Positions 18,054 to 26,996 of a stretch of DNA of 64,000 bases are shown in pieces. Within the stretch, counting starts at the first letter, position 1; each line of letters opens with the position of its first letter. This DNA is from Oscillospiraceae bacterium (lineage in GTDB: Bacteria > Bacillota > Clostridia > Oscillospirales > Acutalibacteraceae). A program made the translations under genes and the position numbers. The stretch is taken from contig JAQXNV010000040.1 in assembly GCA_029098185.1 (NCBI GenBank), positions 1 to 64,000 of the forward strand, in the 5' to 3' direction. Under the pieces are notes generated by a model. The model was not told where the DNA came from, did no database searches, and saw nothing but the letters and a program-made list of their open reading frames with translations.

Positions 18054-18758
18054 GTGGAATTTCTCAAGATCATCGGCGCGTCGCTGGGCTCGGTCACGGC
18101 CTTATTCCTGCTCACCAAGCTCATGGGCAACCGCCAGATGTCCCAGCTCAGTATGTTCGACTACATCAACGGCATCACCATCGGCTCCATTGCCGCCGAA
18201 ATGGCCACCACCATCGAGGGCGACGTCTGGCAGCCGCTGGTTGCCATGAGCGTTTACGGATTGCTGGCGGTGCTCATCTCTGTGGTGACAGAAAAATCCA
18301 TCGTTCTGCGCCGTATTTTGACCGGCAAGCCTCTGACGCTCTACAGCAAGGGCAAGCTGTACCAGAAAAATCTCAAGACCGCCAAGCTGGACGTCAACGA
18401 ATTTCTCACCCAATGCCGTACCAGCGGCTACTTCGATCTCAGCGACCTGGAATCCGCCGTGCTGGAAACAAACGGCCGCATCAGTTTTTTACCAAAATCC
18501 GATGCCCGACCCGTGACGCCCAAGGACTTACAGCTTTCGGTCCCGTCAGATGGCCTGGTGGCCAACGTGATCATTGACGGAAAGGTGATGACGGAAAATC
18601 TCAAGAATACCGGCAACAATTTAGACTGGCTGGAAAAACAACTGAAACAGCACCATGTGACCGTTTCTGAGGTGCTGCTGGCCACCTGCGATTGTCACAA
18701 TCAATGTACCATCTACAAGCGTCGCCCCACGGAAAAAAACCGGGATCTGCTCCAATAG
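18054..18758 (+). CDS. DUF421 (YetF-like) membrane protein
   Basis: 234 residues from a GTG at 18054 with AGGAGGG 7 bases upstream. The longer ORF in the track adds residues with no ribosome site. Two to three N-terminal membrane helices are followed by a soluble domain. LTKLMGNRQMSQLSMFDYINGITIGSIA is the hallmark of the family, and GKPLTLYSKGKLYQKNLKTAKLDVNEFL begins the cytosolic part. The C-terminal part ends with a CDCHNQC cysteine cluster that could bind a metal. The role of YetF-type proteins is not well established; some relate to spore envelope. A separate promoter for the PAP2 gene follows at once. Confidence 0.88.
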   Translation: MEFLKIIGASLGSVTALFLLTKLMGNRQMSQLSMFDYINGITIGSIAAEMATTIEGDVWQPLVAMSVYGLLAVLISVVTEKSIVLRRILTGKPLTLYSKGKLYQKNLKTAKLDVNEFLTQCRTSGYFDLSDLESAVLETNGRISFLPKSDARPVTPKDLQLSVPSDGLVANVIIDGKVMTENLKNTGNNLDWLEKQLKQHHVTVSEVLLATCDCHNQCTIYKRRPTEKNRDLLQ

Positions 18759-18760
18759 CT

Positions 18761-18789
18761 TTGACAATTTTCCAAAATTCGACTATACT
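18761..18789 (+). promoter_or_regulatory. Consensus sigma-A promoter of the PAP2 gene
   Basis: A perfect TTGACA (18761-18766), 17 bases, and TATACT (18784-18789) lie 29 bases before the ATG, right after the DUF421 stop codon. Confidence 0.85.
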
Positions 18790-18818
18790 GGAAGAAATCT
18801 TTGGAAAAGAGGTGCCGT

Positions 18819-19328
18819 ATGCAGCGACAATTTTATACGAAAATGGTGCGCGCCATCGCCGGCCACAAGACGTTTTCCAAATGGCTGGTGCGATTTTGCA
18901 ATTTTGCGCCGTGGATCACCATGGTGATTTTTGGGATCACGCTGGCCGTTTTGCTCATCACCTGGAATTTAAAATGGATCTTCTTTGCCATTGTGCCGGC
19001 GCTGTCCTTTTTGCTGGTGACGCTCCTTCGCAACGCCCTCAATCGGCCCCGTCCTTTCGAGCGGTTTTCTTATGAGCCGCTGCTGAAACACGGTTCCGGC
19101 AAATCGTTTCCCAGCCGGCACACAGCCTGCGCTGTGGCCATCGCCATGGCCTGCTGGTATCTTCACCCGGCCTTCGGCATTCCCATGATGGTGCTGGCCG
19201 CTGGCGTCGGCGTGTCGAGAGTGCTGACAGGACTGCATCACATCGTAGATGTGCTGGCCGGTGGCGCCATCAGCGTGGCACTGGGATTGCTGGGCTATCT
19301 GATCTTCGCCCCGATGTTTGGCCTGTAA
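18819..19328 (+). CDS. PAP2-family membrane phosphatase
   Basis: 169 residues from the ATG at 18819, which has GAGGTG close upstream; the track starts at a TTG 18 bases earlier without a ribosome site. All three phosphatase signatures are present: KxxxxxxRP-like LLRNALNRPRP, SFPSRHTACAVA with the catalytic His, and SRVLTGLHHIVDVLAGG with the nucleophilic His. About five membrane helices surround them. The family removes phosphate from phosphatidate, undecaprenyl-PP or PG-phosphate at the membrane. Recycling of undecaprenyl-PP is a reasonable guess. It has its own consensus promoter and a terminator shared with the convergent oad operon. Confidence 0.88.
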   Translation: MQRQFYTKMVRAIAGHKTFSKWLVRFCNFAPWITMVIFGITLAVLLITWNLKWIFFAIVPALSFLLVTLLRNALNRPRPFERFSYEPLLKHGSGKSFPSRHTACAVAIAMACWYLHPAFGIPMMVLAAGVGVSRVLTGLHHIVDVLAGGAISVALGLLGYLIFAPMFGL

Positions 19329-19343
19329 ACGAAAATACGCACG

Positions 19344-19380
19344 AAAAAACTCCCCCGGAAAAACCGGAGGAGTTTTTTAT
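19344..19380. terminator. Bidirectional terminator between PAP2 and oad operon
   Basis: AAAAAACTCCCCCGG and CCGGAGGAGTTTTTT form a strong, nearly symmetrical stem between convergent genes. Confidence 0.9.
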
Positions 19381-19393
19381 TTGGCTATGTTGT

Positions 19394-20533
19394 TTACATA
19401 CCAACCATTGGGCCAAAGACAGCCAGAAGGAAGCCAGCCGCAACAGCGGAACCGATAACACCGGCAACGTTTGGACCCATGGCGTGCATCAGCAGGAAGT
19501 TGGAAGGATTATCCTTCTGACCAACAGTCTGGGATACACGGGCAGCCATCGGAACGGCGGAAACACCAGCGGAACCGATGAGGGGGTTGATCTTGCCCTT
19601 GGTGAGGATGCACATGAGCTTACCGAGCAGCAGGCCGCCGACGGTAGAGAAGGAGAATGCAAACAGACCGAGGATGATAACATAGATAGTTTGCAGGGAG
19701 AGGAAGGTCGTACCAACAGCCTTGGCACCAACGCACAGGCCCAGGAAGATGGTGACGATATTCATCAGTGCGTTCTGTGCGGTATCGGACAGACGGTCGG
19801 TGACGCCGCACTCCTTGAACAGGTTACCCAGCATCAGGCAGCCCAGCAGCGGTGCAACGGATGGCAGCAGCAGGGAAACGAACAGGGTAACGATGATTGG
19901 GAAGATGATCTTCTCTGTCTTGGAAACAACACGGAGCTGTTCCATTTTGATCTGACGCTCTTTCTTGGTGGTGAACAGCTTCATCAGCGGCGGCTGAATG
20001 ATTGGGATCAGCGCCATGTAAGAGTAAGCTGCCACAGCGATAGCAGGCATCAGGTGGTCGGCCAGTTTACCGGTCAGATAGATAGCGGTCGGGCCATCGG
20101 CGCCGCCGATGATACCGATAGAAGCAGCTTCTGGTCCGGTAAAGCCCAGAAGGACTGCGCCGATAAAGGCGACGTAAACACCAAACTGTGCCGCAGCGCC
20201 CAGGAACAGAGAGTTCGGGTTCGACAGCATAGGACCGAAGTCCGTCATGGCGCCGACGCCTAGGAAGATTAGACACGGGAAGATAGGTAGACCCTTTGTC
20301 AAAAAGTCTAGCAATCCGGTACCGCTGTGGTCTGGCGTGAGCAGGCCGGTCAGCGGCAGGTTTGCCAGCAGGATACCAAAGGCGATGGGGACCATCAGCA
20401 ATGGCTCAAACTTTCTGAAGATGCCCAGATACAACAGCAACAGAGCAATCAGCAGCATAACCGCTTCCTGCCAGGTGATGTTGGCAAATCCGGACTGCAT
20501 CCAGAGGTTATACAATGACTCAAGAATTGACAT
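19394..20533 (-). CDS. oadB: Sodium ion-translocating decarboxylase beta subunit
   Basis: 379 residues, all membrane helices. It carries the family's conserved loops: [15 protein letters not shown] near 96, [16 protein letters not shown] near 135, and the C-terminal [19 protein letters not shown] and [19 protein letters not shown]. The Asp of GGADGP and the Ser-containing loop are the known Na+ sites. The subunit decarboxylates carboxybiotin and pumps Na+ outward. It is the last gene of the four-gene unit and has AAAGGAGG upstream. It could equally belong to a glutaconyl-CoA or methylmalonyl-CoA decarboxylase, but the carboxyltransferase in the same operon points to oxaloacetate. Confidence 0.93.
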   Translation of the reverse strand: MSILESLYNLWMQSGFANITWQEAVMLLIALLLLYLGIFRKFEPLLMVPIAFGILLANLPLTGLLTPDHSGTGLLDFLTKGLPIFPCLIFLGVGAMTDFGPMLSNPNSLFLGAAAQFGVYVAFIGAVLLGFTGPEAASIGIIGGADGPTAIYLTGKLADHLMPAIAVAAYSYMALIPIIQPPLMKLFTTKKERQIKMEQLRVVSKTEKIIFPIIVTLFVSLLLPSVAPLLGCLMLGNLFKECGVTDRLSDTAQNALMNIVTIFLGLCVGAKAVGTTFLSLQTIYVIILGLFAFSFSTVGGLLLGKLMCILTKGKINPLIGSAGVSAVPMAARVSQTVGQKDNPSNFLLMHAMGPNVAGVIGSAVAAGFLLAVFGPMVGM

Positions 20534-20549
20534 GGAAAAGATACCTCCT

Positions 20550-20939
20550 TTAGCTCAGAACGACGATCGGATCTCCGGTGTCGAGCTGAGCGCCCGGCTT
20601 CGCAACGATCTGCGCGACCGTGCCGTCTTTTGGAGCGAAGATTTCATTTTCCATTTTCATTGCCTCGAGGATCGCGATGAGGTCGCCGTTCTTAACAGCT
20701 TGACCCTGGGTGACGCAGATCTTGAGGATGACGCCTGGCATTGGAGATTCTACCGGATCTCCGCCGGCGATAGGAGCGGCAGCGGCCGGAGCAGCTGCGG
20801 GAGCGGCAGCAACTGGAGCGGCTGCCACGGGAGCGGCGGCTACGGGTGCCGGAGTATCCTGCACGCTGACCAGAATGGCCTCGCCTCTCTCCACTTCAAC
20901 CTCGTAGTCTTTTCCCTTGAGTGAAACCAAATATTTCAT
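20550..20939 (-). CDS. Biotin carrier subunit of the sodium pump decarboxylase
   Basis: 129 residues: a short N-terminal part, a flexible Pro/Ala linker (units of PVAAA and APAAA at about 33-60), then a biotinyl domain with the biotin attachment site EAMKMENE near residue 94. The linker lets biotin swing between the carboxyltransferase (alpha) and the membrane beta subunit. In many oxaloacetate decarboxylases this domain is fused to alpha; here it is a separate protein, as in glutaconyl-CoA and methylmalonyl-CoA decarboxylases. It is 17 bases upstream of oadB and has GGAGG before its start. Confidence 0.93.
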   Translation of the reverse strand: MKYLVSLKGKDYEVEVERGEAILVSVQDTPAPVAAAPVAAAPVAAAPAAAPAAAAPIAGGDPVESPMPGVILKICVTQGQAVKNGDLIAILEAMKMENEIFAPKDGTVAQIVAKPGAQLDTGDPIVVLS

Positions 20940-20962
20940 AACTAGAATTCCTCCGATATTGA

Positions 20963-21391
20963 TTACTTCGTAACTTCTTTAATGGACTTGAACCGAAGCT
21001 CGTTGAGCGGCGCATCCAGCTGGTCGGCCACAATGGCCATGATCATGGCGGCTGTAGCGTCGTCTACATCGTACAGCTTCACATCGCCGAGGGAACCATC
21101 TGCCACCTTCATGCCGGCTGGAATAGCCGGTTTGCTGTCAGCGGCAGGGGCTGCGGCAGGCGCGGCAGCAGGCGGCGCCTCCTTTTTCTTGGTACTGCCC
21201 TCGACAGCACGGACAACAGCGGAAAGAATACGAATAAAGATGTTCAGGATCAACAGGACGGCGAACACGATCGCAAAACCGATCAGGGCGTAAAGCAGCG
21301 CTTGACCGATGCTGATCTTAAAGCTGGGATCAGCCGTGTTCACCTTTCCGCCAACATCGGCGGCAGCTTGTAAAAGCGTAGGTACGAACAT
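20963..21391 (-). CDS. OadG/gamma-delta type small membrane subunit of decarboxylase
   Basis: 142 residues. One N-terminal membrane helix (LLYALIGFAIVFAVLLILNIF at about 33-53) is followed by a charged and Ala/Pro-rich linker and a C-terminal block ending LRFKSIKEVTK. The C-terminal part (YDVDDATAAMIMAIVADQL) resembles the delta subunit of methylmalonyl-CoA decarboxylase. Such subunits hold the soluble carboxyltransferase and biotin carrier on the membrane beta subunit. It lies between oadA and the biotin carrier gene, with AAGGAGGG upstream of its ATG. Confidence 0.85.
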   Translation of the reverse strand: MFVPTLLQAAADVGGKVNTADPSFKISIGQALLYALIGFAIVFAVLLILNIFIRILSAVVRAVEGSTKKKEAPPAAAPAAAPAADSKPAIPAGMKVADGSLGDVKLYDVDDATAAMIMAIVADQLDAPLNELRFKSIKEVTK

Positions 21392-21403
21392 ACAGGACCC
21401 TCC

Positions 21404-22786
21404 TTAGTCTTCCAGCTTGCGAATCTTGTAGCTAGCCTTGTTTTCTTCTTTTTCCTTGCGGTACTCAAAGAATTTCTCAGCGATCTGCGGGAAGGCGATG
21501 TAGGACAGAACGTCCTCATCGCATTTAGCCTTGTCGCCCAGCTCGGCCTTTGTCTTGTCAAAGATCGGCTCCAGGGTATCTGCAAAGCGGCAGGTGATCG
21601 GCTTCTCGTCACCGAGGATCTTCTTTTCCAGATCCTTGTTGACTTCGCCCGGTGCCTTGCCGTACTCGCCGCGGAAGTATGCCTTGACTTCCTTGCCGAC
21701 GCTCTTATAGCGCTCGCCCAGCAGCACGTTGGTAGCGGCCTGTACGCCGACCATCTGGCTGATCGGGGTGACCAGCGGCGGATAGCCCAGATCCTTCCGG
21801 ACGGCCGGGACTTCTGCCAGAACAGCGTCCAGTTTGTCGAGGGCGTTCTGTGCCTTGAGCTGTGCGATCAGGTTGGACAGCATACCGCCCGGTACCTGAT
21901 AGGTCAAAGCGTCAGCGTCGGTGGTGAGGACCTTTGGCTCCAGCAGACCGTCTGCCAGGTACTCGTCGCGGATAGGCTTGAAGAAGTCGTTGACTTCCTT
22001 GAGGACCTTGGTGTCCAGAGTGACCTCGTAGCCGAGCTGCTTGAGGGCATAGGCCAGAACCTCGGTAGAGGGCTGTGCGGTACCGCCGGACAGGCAGCAG
22101 GTAGCGGTGTCGATGACATCTGCGCCGGCCTCAACAGACTTGAGGATGGTCATGTAAGCCAGACCGGTGGTGCAGTGGGTGTGGACAACGACAGGGATCT
22201 TGACGGATTCCTTCAGGGCCTTCACCAGATCGTAAGCCTCTTGTGGGCTCATAACGCCGGCCATATCCTTTACGCAGATGGAGTCCACGCCCATCTCTTC
22301 CATCTGATGAGCGGTCTTTGCGTAGTTTTCCAGGGTATGTACGGGGCTGGTGGTGTAGGACAGAGCGCCGGAAGCGTGGGCGCCGCGCTTTTTGGTCTCA
22401 TCCACAGCGACTTCGATATTGCGCAGGTCGTTGAGCGCGTCGAAGATACGGACGAAGACGAGGCCGTTGCCTACAGAGTCCTGGACAAACTTGCGGACAT
22501 CGTCGTCTTGGGAGTGCTTGTAGCCGAGCAGGTTTTGGCCACGCAGGAGCATTTGCAGTTTGGTGTGCGGCATAGCCTCTTTGATCTTGCGCAGGCGCTC
22601 CCAGGGATCTTCGTTCAGGTAACGCAGACAGGAATCAAAAGTTGCGCCGCCCCAGCATTCCACGGAATAGTAGCCAGCTTTATCCATGGTCTCCAGGATC
22701 GGGGCAAACTTCTCGAAGGGAAGTCTGGTCGCGATCAAAGATTGGTTCGCATCACGAAGAACCGTTTCAGTGAAATTCACTTTCAT
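21404..22786 (-). CDS. oadA: Oxaloacetate decarboxylase alpha subunit (carboxyltransferase)
   Basis: 460 residues, a TIM-barrel carboxyltransferase without a biotin domain. The metal site is visible as RDANQS near residue 12 and HTHCTTGLAY near 204, the carbamylated Lys is in VKDMAGVM near 173, and GGATFD and RGQNLLGY are the family's substrate loops. It moves CO2 from oxaloacetate to biotin, giving pyruvate, and the beta subunit then drives Na+ export. A pyruvate carboxylase subunit B is the nearest alternative, but the operon with oadB makes the sodium pump far likelier. It leads the operon and has a short leader. Confidence 0.92.
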   Translation of the reverse strand: MKVNFTETVLRDANQSLIATRLPFEKFAPILETMDKAGYYSVECWGGATFDSCLRYLNEDPWERLRKIKEAMPHTKLQMLLRGQNLLGYKHSQDDDVRKFVQDSVGNGLVFVRIFDALNDLRNIEVAVDETKKRGAHASGALSYTTSPVHTLENYAKTAHQMEEMGVDSICVKDMAGVMSPQEAYDLVKALKESVKIPVVVHTHCTTGLAYMTILKSVEAGADVIDTATCCLSGGTAQPSTEVLAYALKQLGYEVTLDTKVLKEVNDFFKPIRDEYLADGLLEPKVLTTDADALTYQVPGGMLSNLIAQLKAQNALDKLDAVLAEVPAVRKDLGYPPLVTPISQMVGVQAATNVLLGERYKSVGKEVKAYFRGEYGKAPGEVNKDLEKKILGDEKPITCRFADTLEPIFDKTKAELGDKAKCDEDVLSYIAFPQIAEKFFEYRKEKEENKASYKIRKLED

Positions 22787-22920
22787 AATGGTAAGAACCC
22801 CCTAATGTAGAATCTTTTGAAAAAAACAGCGGGAAAAATTAGGCAAATCCCACACAATTCTTCCAAAAGTTACGAAAATTTAACGAAGTCTTGAAAAAAT
22901 TCAAATCTTGTTCACATGTT

Positions 22921-22949
22921 ATTTTACCATAAACACAGCGATAGTTAAA
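22921..22949 (-). promoter_or_regulatory. Candidate promoter of the oad operon
   Basis: On the minus strand TTTAAC (22944-22949), 17 bases, TAAAAT (22921-22926), 135 bases before the oadA start. A TTGACA also lies at 22954-22959 but its spacing to this -10 is too long. Confidence 0.4.
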
Positions 22950-23166
22950 GTATTGTCAAAAAAAAAATATCACAAAAAATTCCATGTATTTTCTAAACAG
23001 AACAGATAAAATTCACAAATTTTTCATGAAATTGCGAAGATTCTCCTGCTCTATTGCAACAAATACGCAAAAACACCGCGATAGAGGTAAAAATACCCAG
23101 ATTTTTTCATCAGGAAAACCGCCCCCAGCAAACGGGTTCTCCAGTCCGATCCGGCGAAAAAAAGGC

Positions 23167-23195
23167 TTGCAATTTCCGGGAAGCTATAGTATAAT
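23167..23195 (+). promoter_or_regulatory. Promoter of tRNA-Leu
   Basis: TTGCAA (23167-23172), 17 bases and a perfect TATAAT (23190-23195), 26 bases before the first base of the tRNA. Confidence 0.8.
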
Positions 23196-23221
23196 AAAAA
23201 ACGTCGCAAAAAGCGCCATAT

Positions 23222-23306
23222 GCCGGTGTGATGGAATTGGCAGACGTGACAGACTCAAAATCTGTTGGGGCGACCCGTGTCGGTTCGAGTCCGACCACCG
23301 GTACCA
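23222..23306 (+). tRNA. tRNA-Leu (anticodon CAA)
   Basis: An 85-base cloverleaf with a 7-bp acceptor stem GCCGGTG/CACCGGT, anticodon stem CAGAC... with loop CTCAAAA (anticodon CAA), a long class-II variable arm typical of Leu, and T arm GGTTCGAGTCC. The 3' CCA is encoded. It reads UUG codons. A strong promoter precedes it and a terminator follows. Confidence 0.95.
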
Positions 23307-23307
23307 A

Positions 23308-23345
23308 ACAAACCCTGGAGACCATGCGGTTTCCGGGGTTTTTCT
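23308..23345 (+). terminator. Terminator of tRNA-Leu
   Basis: AAACCCTGGA and TCCGGGGTTT form a 10-bp stem with one G-T pair, then TTTCTTTT, directly after the CCA end. Confidence 0.8.
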
Positions 23346-23384
23346 TTTGCGCCGTGGATACGTTGGCGCCCTGCCCCAAACAGA

Positions 23385-23412
23385 AAGCAGACCGGATCCG
23401 GTCTGCTTTTTT
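23385..23412. terminator. Second hairpin terminator, shared with convergent sensor kinase gene
   Basis: AAGCAGACCGGATCCGGTCTGCTT is a perfect palindrome followed by TTTT on the plus strand. It lies 8 bases from the end of the convergent kinase gene and can serve either side. Confidence 0.75.
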
Positions 23413-23419
23413 GCTGGTT

Positions 23420-24655
23420 TTAGGCGGGTAAGATAACGGTGATCCGAAAACGCTGTGGATCGGGCGCATCGGCATGGATTTTGCCGCCATGGGCGGTGAC
23501 GATAGCTTTTGCCAGAGACAGGCCGATGCCATGACCGCCCGTTTCCGAATTGCGGGAATGATCGGTACGATAAAAGCGGTCAAAGATGTGGATAAGGTCG
23601 TCTGAGGACATGGGCGTTTCGGTGCTGTTCTGCACGGTGATCCGGACAGATTTACTCTGCTTTTCCAGGGCGAAGGTGATGTTGGTACCGGTTGGGGCGT
23701 ACTTGAGGGCGTTTTCCATTAAAATAGAAAAGAGCTGACCGATGGCTTTGTCGTTGCCGTTGAGGGCTACCAGCGGTTCGATGGAACAGGTCACGGTTTT
23801 ATTTTGCTGCTCGGCCAGAGTTTGGAAGGGGCGGAGCGTTTCCTCGGCGACCTCCGAGAGCGGAAACTCGATCTTGGGTAAGGCATTGCCCGTTTCCTCC
23901 ATCCGGGCCAGCAGCACCAGGTCGTCGGTGAGGAGCCGGAGCCGTGTCGTCTGTTGGCGGATGTCCTCAAGGGATTCGTTTTCGCCCAGATCCATCTCCA
24001 GCAGATCGACATTGGCGCTGATGATGGTCAGCGGCGTTTTGATCTCGTGGCCGGCGTCGGTGATAAAGCGCTTTTGTTTTTCATAGCTTTCAGCAATGGG
24101 CCGGATGATCCGGCCGGCAAAGAACAGAATGACGCAGAACACGGCAGCGATACCGACTAGAGACATGGCCAGACTGGCGTAAAGAAAGGTGAAGAAGCTG
24201 TCCAGTTTCCGGCCGCAGTCCAGGAAGATGATCCGGGTTCCGGCATCGTCATCTGTCCGGAGAAAGCGGAATTGATCGGCAAACCCGCTGGTGGCGCCCC
24301 GCTCCAAAACGGACCGGGCGTAGTGGATAGCTGCTTCGGAATCCACTGCGGCGATTTTGCTGGTTTCTGAAAAGATCACATTGCCGCTGTCGTTGAGCAG
24401 CACGGAAAAGTATCGGGACTCATAGGGCAGCTCCGGGGACATACCGCGGGGAAAATCGTCTTTATGCTTTTCCGGCGCGCCGCTCTGGTCCGGAAAGCGG
24501 CCCTTATTTTGGGAAAGGAGGGACAAGGTGGTGTCGGCTTCGCTGGTAAGGGCGCTGTAGCTGATGAGATTCATGCCGGCCACGATGATGGCAAGCAGGA
24601 TGGTGAGCGCCGTCATGGACAGAGCGATGAGCCGGCGTTTTAATTTACGGATCAT
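23420..24655 (-). CDS. Two-component sensor histidine kinase
   Basis: 411 residues. Helix 1 (about 8-32) and helix 2 (about 150-175) enclose an extracytoplasmic sensor region of about 115 residues. The phosphorylated His is in the H box DAGHEIKTPLTI near 203, the N box is LMENALKYAP near 312, and the G2 box GGHGIGLSLAKAIV ends the ATP domain. No HAMP is obvious. The signal is unknown. It overlaps the response regulator gene by four bases and is transcribed after it. Confidence 0.92.
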   Translation of the reverse strand: MIRKLKRRLIALSMTALTILLAIIVAGMNLISYSALTSEADTTLSLLSQNKGRFPDQSGAPEKHKDDFPRGMSPELPYESRYFSVLLNDSGNVIFSETSKIAAVDSEAAIHYARSVLERGATSGFADQFRFLRTDDDAGTRIIFLDCGRKLDSFFTFLYASLAMSLVGIAAVFCVILFFAGRIIRPIAESYEKQKRFITDAGHEIKTPLTIISANVDLLEMDLGENESLEDIRQQTTRLRLLTDDLVLLARMEETGNALPKIEFPLSEVAEETLRPFQTLAEQQNKTVTCSIEPLVALNGNDKAIGQLFSILMENALKYAPTGTNITFALEKQSKSVRITVQNSTETPMSSDDLIHIFDRFYRTDHSRNSETGGHGIGLSLAKAIVTAHGGKIHADAPDPQRFRITVILPA

Positions 24656-25320
24656 ACTTCCTCCAGAGAATAGCCGGCGTTACGGTAAGCCTTGATGGCG
24701 ATGTTGGCCTGTAATGCCGTCAATTTTTTGCGCAGGTAGGAGATGTACGCCCACACCACGTTGATTTCCACATCGCTGTCGTAGCCCCAGATCTTCTCCA
24801 GGAACCGCTCGGCGGACAGGATGCGATGGGGATTGGAAAGGAGCAGTTCCATCATCTGGAATTCCTTGTTGGCCAGGCGAAAGCTGCCGGTGGGGGAGGA
24901 CAGGGTAAAGGTAGTCCGGTCCAGGGCAATGTTCCCAAAAGACAATCTGTTGTCCAGCTCCCCCTGGGATCGGGTGATGGCGCGGATGGCAGCCAGCAGC
25001 TCTTTTGTTTCAAAGGGCTTTGTCAGATAGTAGTTGGCGCCGCTGTCCAGGCCCAGTACTTTGTCGTCCACTTCCGATTTGGCTGTCAGCATCAGCACCG
25101 GAATAGGGTTTCCGTTAGCCCGCAGCCGTTTTAGCACGGAGATGCCGTCGAGTTTAGGCATCATGATGTCCAATATGGCGGCGTCATAATTGCCCGATTC
25201 CAGATAGGCAATGGCGTCCTCGCCGTTGTGGACAGCGTCGGCGCAGTAGTGGCTTTTCTCCAATAATTTCACGATGGCCCGCGTTAAAGGTTTTTCGTCT
25301 TCCGCAAGTAAAATTCGCAT
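24652..25320 (-). CDS. OmpR/PhoB-type response regulator
   Basis: 222 residues. The receiver domain has the acidic pair LLAEDEKP, phosphorylated Asp in ILDIMMPKLDG near 51, Thr in MLTAKSEV and Lys in LTKPFETKEL. The winged-helix DNA-binding domain at 125-222 ends in WAYISYLRKKL and the usual RNAGYSLE. The first gene of a two-gene unit, it is divergent from the VTC/DUF4956 operon across about 230 bases, so it may regulate that operon. Confidence 0.94.
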   Translation of the reverse strand: MRILLAEDEKPLTRAIVKLLEKSHYCADAVHNGEDAIAYLESGNYDAAILDIMMPKLDGISVLKRLRANGNPIPVLMLTAKSEVDDKVLGLDSGANYYLTKPFETKELLAAIRAITRSQGELDNRLSFGNIALDRTTFTLSSPTGSFRLANKEFQMMELLLSNPHRILSAERFLEKIWGYDSDVEINVVWAYISYLRKKLTALQANIAIKAYRNAGYSLEEV

Positions 25321-25548
25321 CTGTATCTTCCTTTCCGTCTTACCTGTATTTTAGCATAAGTCTTGTCCGTCTGCAAAGAGATTCTCGATCCTCTGCAGGC
25401 GGAATTTTTTTGGAAAACGGCTGGTATTTCCTTTTCCTTATTAAATAGTCTACAAAAGAGACCTTAAGCCGAATCAAAAAGTTGCTTTATTTTTTACTCC
25501 GCTTAAGCTTTGGCCCTTATCATAGCAAGTGAAAGGAGCGATCAAACA

Positions 25549-26298
25549 ATGACGTATCAAACTGTATTTCAGCGCTATGAGCTGAAATATTTCCTGACAC
25601 GACGCCAAAAGGAACGGGCCTTGCAGATCATGGCATCCCATATGGCGCCGGACCCCTTTGGGCGGACGACTGTTCGAAATCTTTATTTTGATACCGATGA
25701 TTACCGGATGATCCGCCACTCTATCGATAAACCGGTCTACAAGGAAAAGCTGCGGATCCGCAGTTACGAGAAATCAGCGCCTGACAGTACCGTCTTTGTG
25801 GAACTGAAAAAGAAATATCGGGATGTGGTGTATAAACGGCGGCTGCTGCTAGCAGAACACCAGGCGATGGCGTGGACCTGCGGGGAAAGCCATAGCGGTA
25901 AGGACAGCCAGATCGCCCGGGAGATCGACTACTGCCTGGGATTTTACAAGACGCTGCACCCGGTGGTGTTTCTGTCCTATGAGCGGGAAGCCTTTTTCGG
26001 GACAGAGGAGACCGATTTCCGGGTCACCTTCGACGAGCAGATCCTCTGCCGGCAGGAGGATCTATCGCTGACATCGCCGGTCTATGGTGCGATGCTGCTG
26101 CCAGAGGATACCGTGCTCATGGAACTAAAGTGCGCCGGCGGCATTCCCCTCTGGATGGTCCGTTTTCTCACATCGGAGCACATTTGCAAAACGTCCTTTT
26201 CTAAATATGGCACGGCTTATCAAAGGATGATCTTCCCCGATCTTTTCGGGCATTACCATCAAAAGGAGGCGATCTTTCATGTTAGAAACGCTGTTTAA
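25549..26298 (+). CDS. VTC-domain (polyphosphate polymerase-like) protein
   Basis: 249 residues from an ATG with GAAAGGAG 10 bases upstream; the track start 39 bases earlier has no site. The protein is one VTC domain, the tunnel-shaped fold that in yeast Vtc4 makes polyphosphate from ATP. Basic residues expected in the tunnel are visible: QRYELKYFL near 8, YKEKLRIRSYE near 66, and ELKKKYRDVVYKRR near 85; the acidic and Lys residues of MELKCAGGIP come near the end. It has no membrane helix. It is the first gene of a three-gene operon with DUF4956 and a large lipoprotein, a set I have seen together in Firmicutes. Activity is inferred; surface or envelope roles have been suggested for such bacterial sets. 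Confidence 0.87.
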   Translation: MTYQTVFQRYELKYFLTRRQKERALQIMASHMAPDPFGRTTVRNLYFDTDDYRMIRHSIDKPVYKEKLRIRSYEKSAPDSTVFVELKKKYRDVVYKRRLLLAEHQAMAWTCGESHSGKDSQIAREIDYCLGFYKTLHPVVFLSYEREAFFGTEETDFRVTFDEQILCRQEDLSLTSPVYGAMLLPEDTVLMELKCAGGIPLWMVRFLTSEHICKTSFSKYGTAYQRMIFPDLFGHYHQKEAIFHVRNAV

Positions 26299-26974
26299 CG
26301 GTGTCTTTGATGATAACGTTACGTCGGTCATCACCGTCGAGAAGTTTTTGCTCTGTCTCGGTATCGCCTTAGCGCTCGGCATCCTCATGGCCTTGACCTA
26401 TCTATTTCGGTCCCGCTACACAAAGAGCTTTCTCGTCACGCTGGCCCTGCTGCCGGCGGTGGTCTGTATCGTCATCATGCTGGTCAACGGCAACGTGGGC
26501 ACCGGCGTGGCGGTTGCCGGCGCTTTCAGTTTGGTGCGGTTTCGGTCAGTGCCCGGCTCGGCCAAGGAAATCTGTATGCTGTTCCTGGCCATGGGCGCAG
26601 GCCTCATCACCGGTATGGGCTATCTGGGTTTTGCGGTGCTGTTCACCATCATCCTGTGCGGGATGTTCCTGCTATATAACCATCTCGATTTCGGTGTGAA
26701 AAAGCGCAGACAGGTCTACCGGACGCTGACCATCACCATCCCGGAGGATCTCCATTATGGCGATGTGTTTGACGATATTTTCGCCCGGTATACCCGCTCC
26801 CACGAGCTGATCCGGGTCAAGACCCACAACATGGGCAGTATGTTCCGGCTGACATACCAGATCACCCTGCGGGATGGCGCTTTGGAAAAGGAACTGATCG
26901 ACCAATTGCGCTGCCGAAACGGCAATCTGGAGATCAGTATTTCCAACCAGGAATTGGCTTCATCAGAGCTTTAA
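26279..26974 (+). CDS. DUF4956 membrane protein
   Basis: 231 residues. Four helices occupy residues 15-140 (LCLGIALALGILMALTYLF, LVTLALLPAVVCIVIMLV, then GTGVAVAGAFSLVRFRSVPGSAKEI and ITGMGYLGFAVLFTIILCGMFLLY). The loop SLVRFRSVPGSAKEI is the family signature. A cytosolic domain follows with a ferredoxin-like fold. The family commonly sits beside VTC-domain genes and probably anchors or assists that enzyme. It overlaps the VTC gene by 20 bases, with AAGGAGG upstream. Confidence 0.87.
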   Translation: MLETLFNGVFDDNVTSVITVEKFLLCLGIALALGILMALTYLFRSRYTKSFLVTLALLPAVVCIVIMLVNGNVGTGVAVAGAFSLVRFRSVPGSAKEICMLFLAMGAGLITGMGYLGFAVLFTIILCGMFLLYNHLDFGVKKRRQVYRTLTITIPEDLHYGDVFDDIFARYTRSHELIRVKTHNMGSMFRLTYQITLRDGALEKELIDQLRCRNGNLEISISNQELASSEL

Positions 26975-26996
26975 TGCGTAACAGGAGGGATACACG

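Larger units (their letters stand above)
22787..23221. other. AT-rich intergenic region holding the oad and tRNA-Leu promoters
   Basis: 435 bases between divergent units. It is rich in A and T with several poly-A stretches. Apart from the two promoters listed I see no gene, riboswitch or repeat. The 150-residue plus-strand ORF from 22984 runs through the tRNA and is not real. Confidence 0.6.

Noticed and set aside
20760-20850. Repeat in the biotin carrier gene
   Set aside because: Short repeated codons for a Pro/Ala linker inside a gene, not a CRISPR or mobile repeat.
22984-23436. 150-residue ORF through tRNA-Leu
   Set aside because: Runs through a perfect tRNA and its terminator, so it cannot be a real gene.
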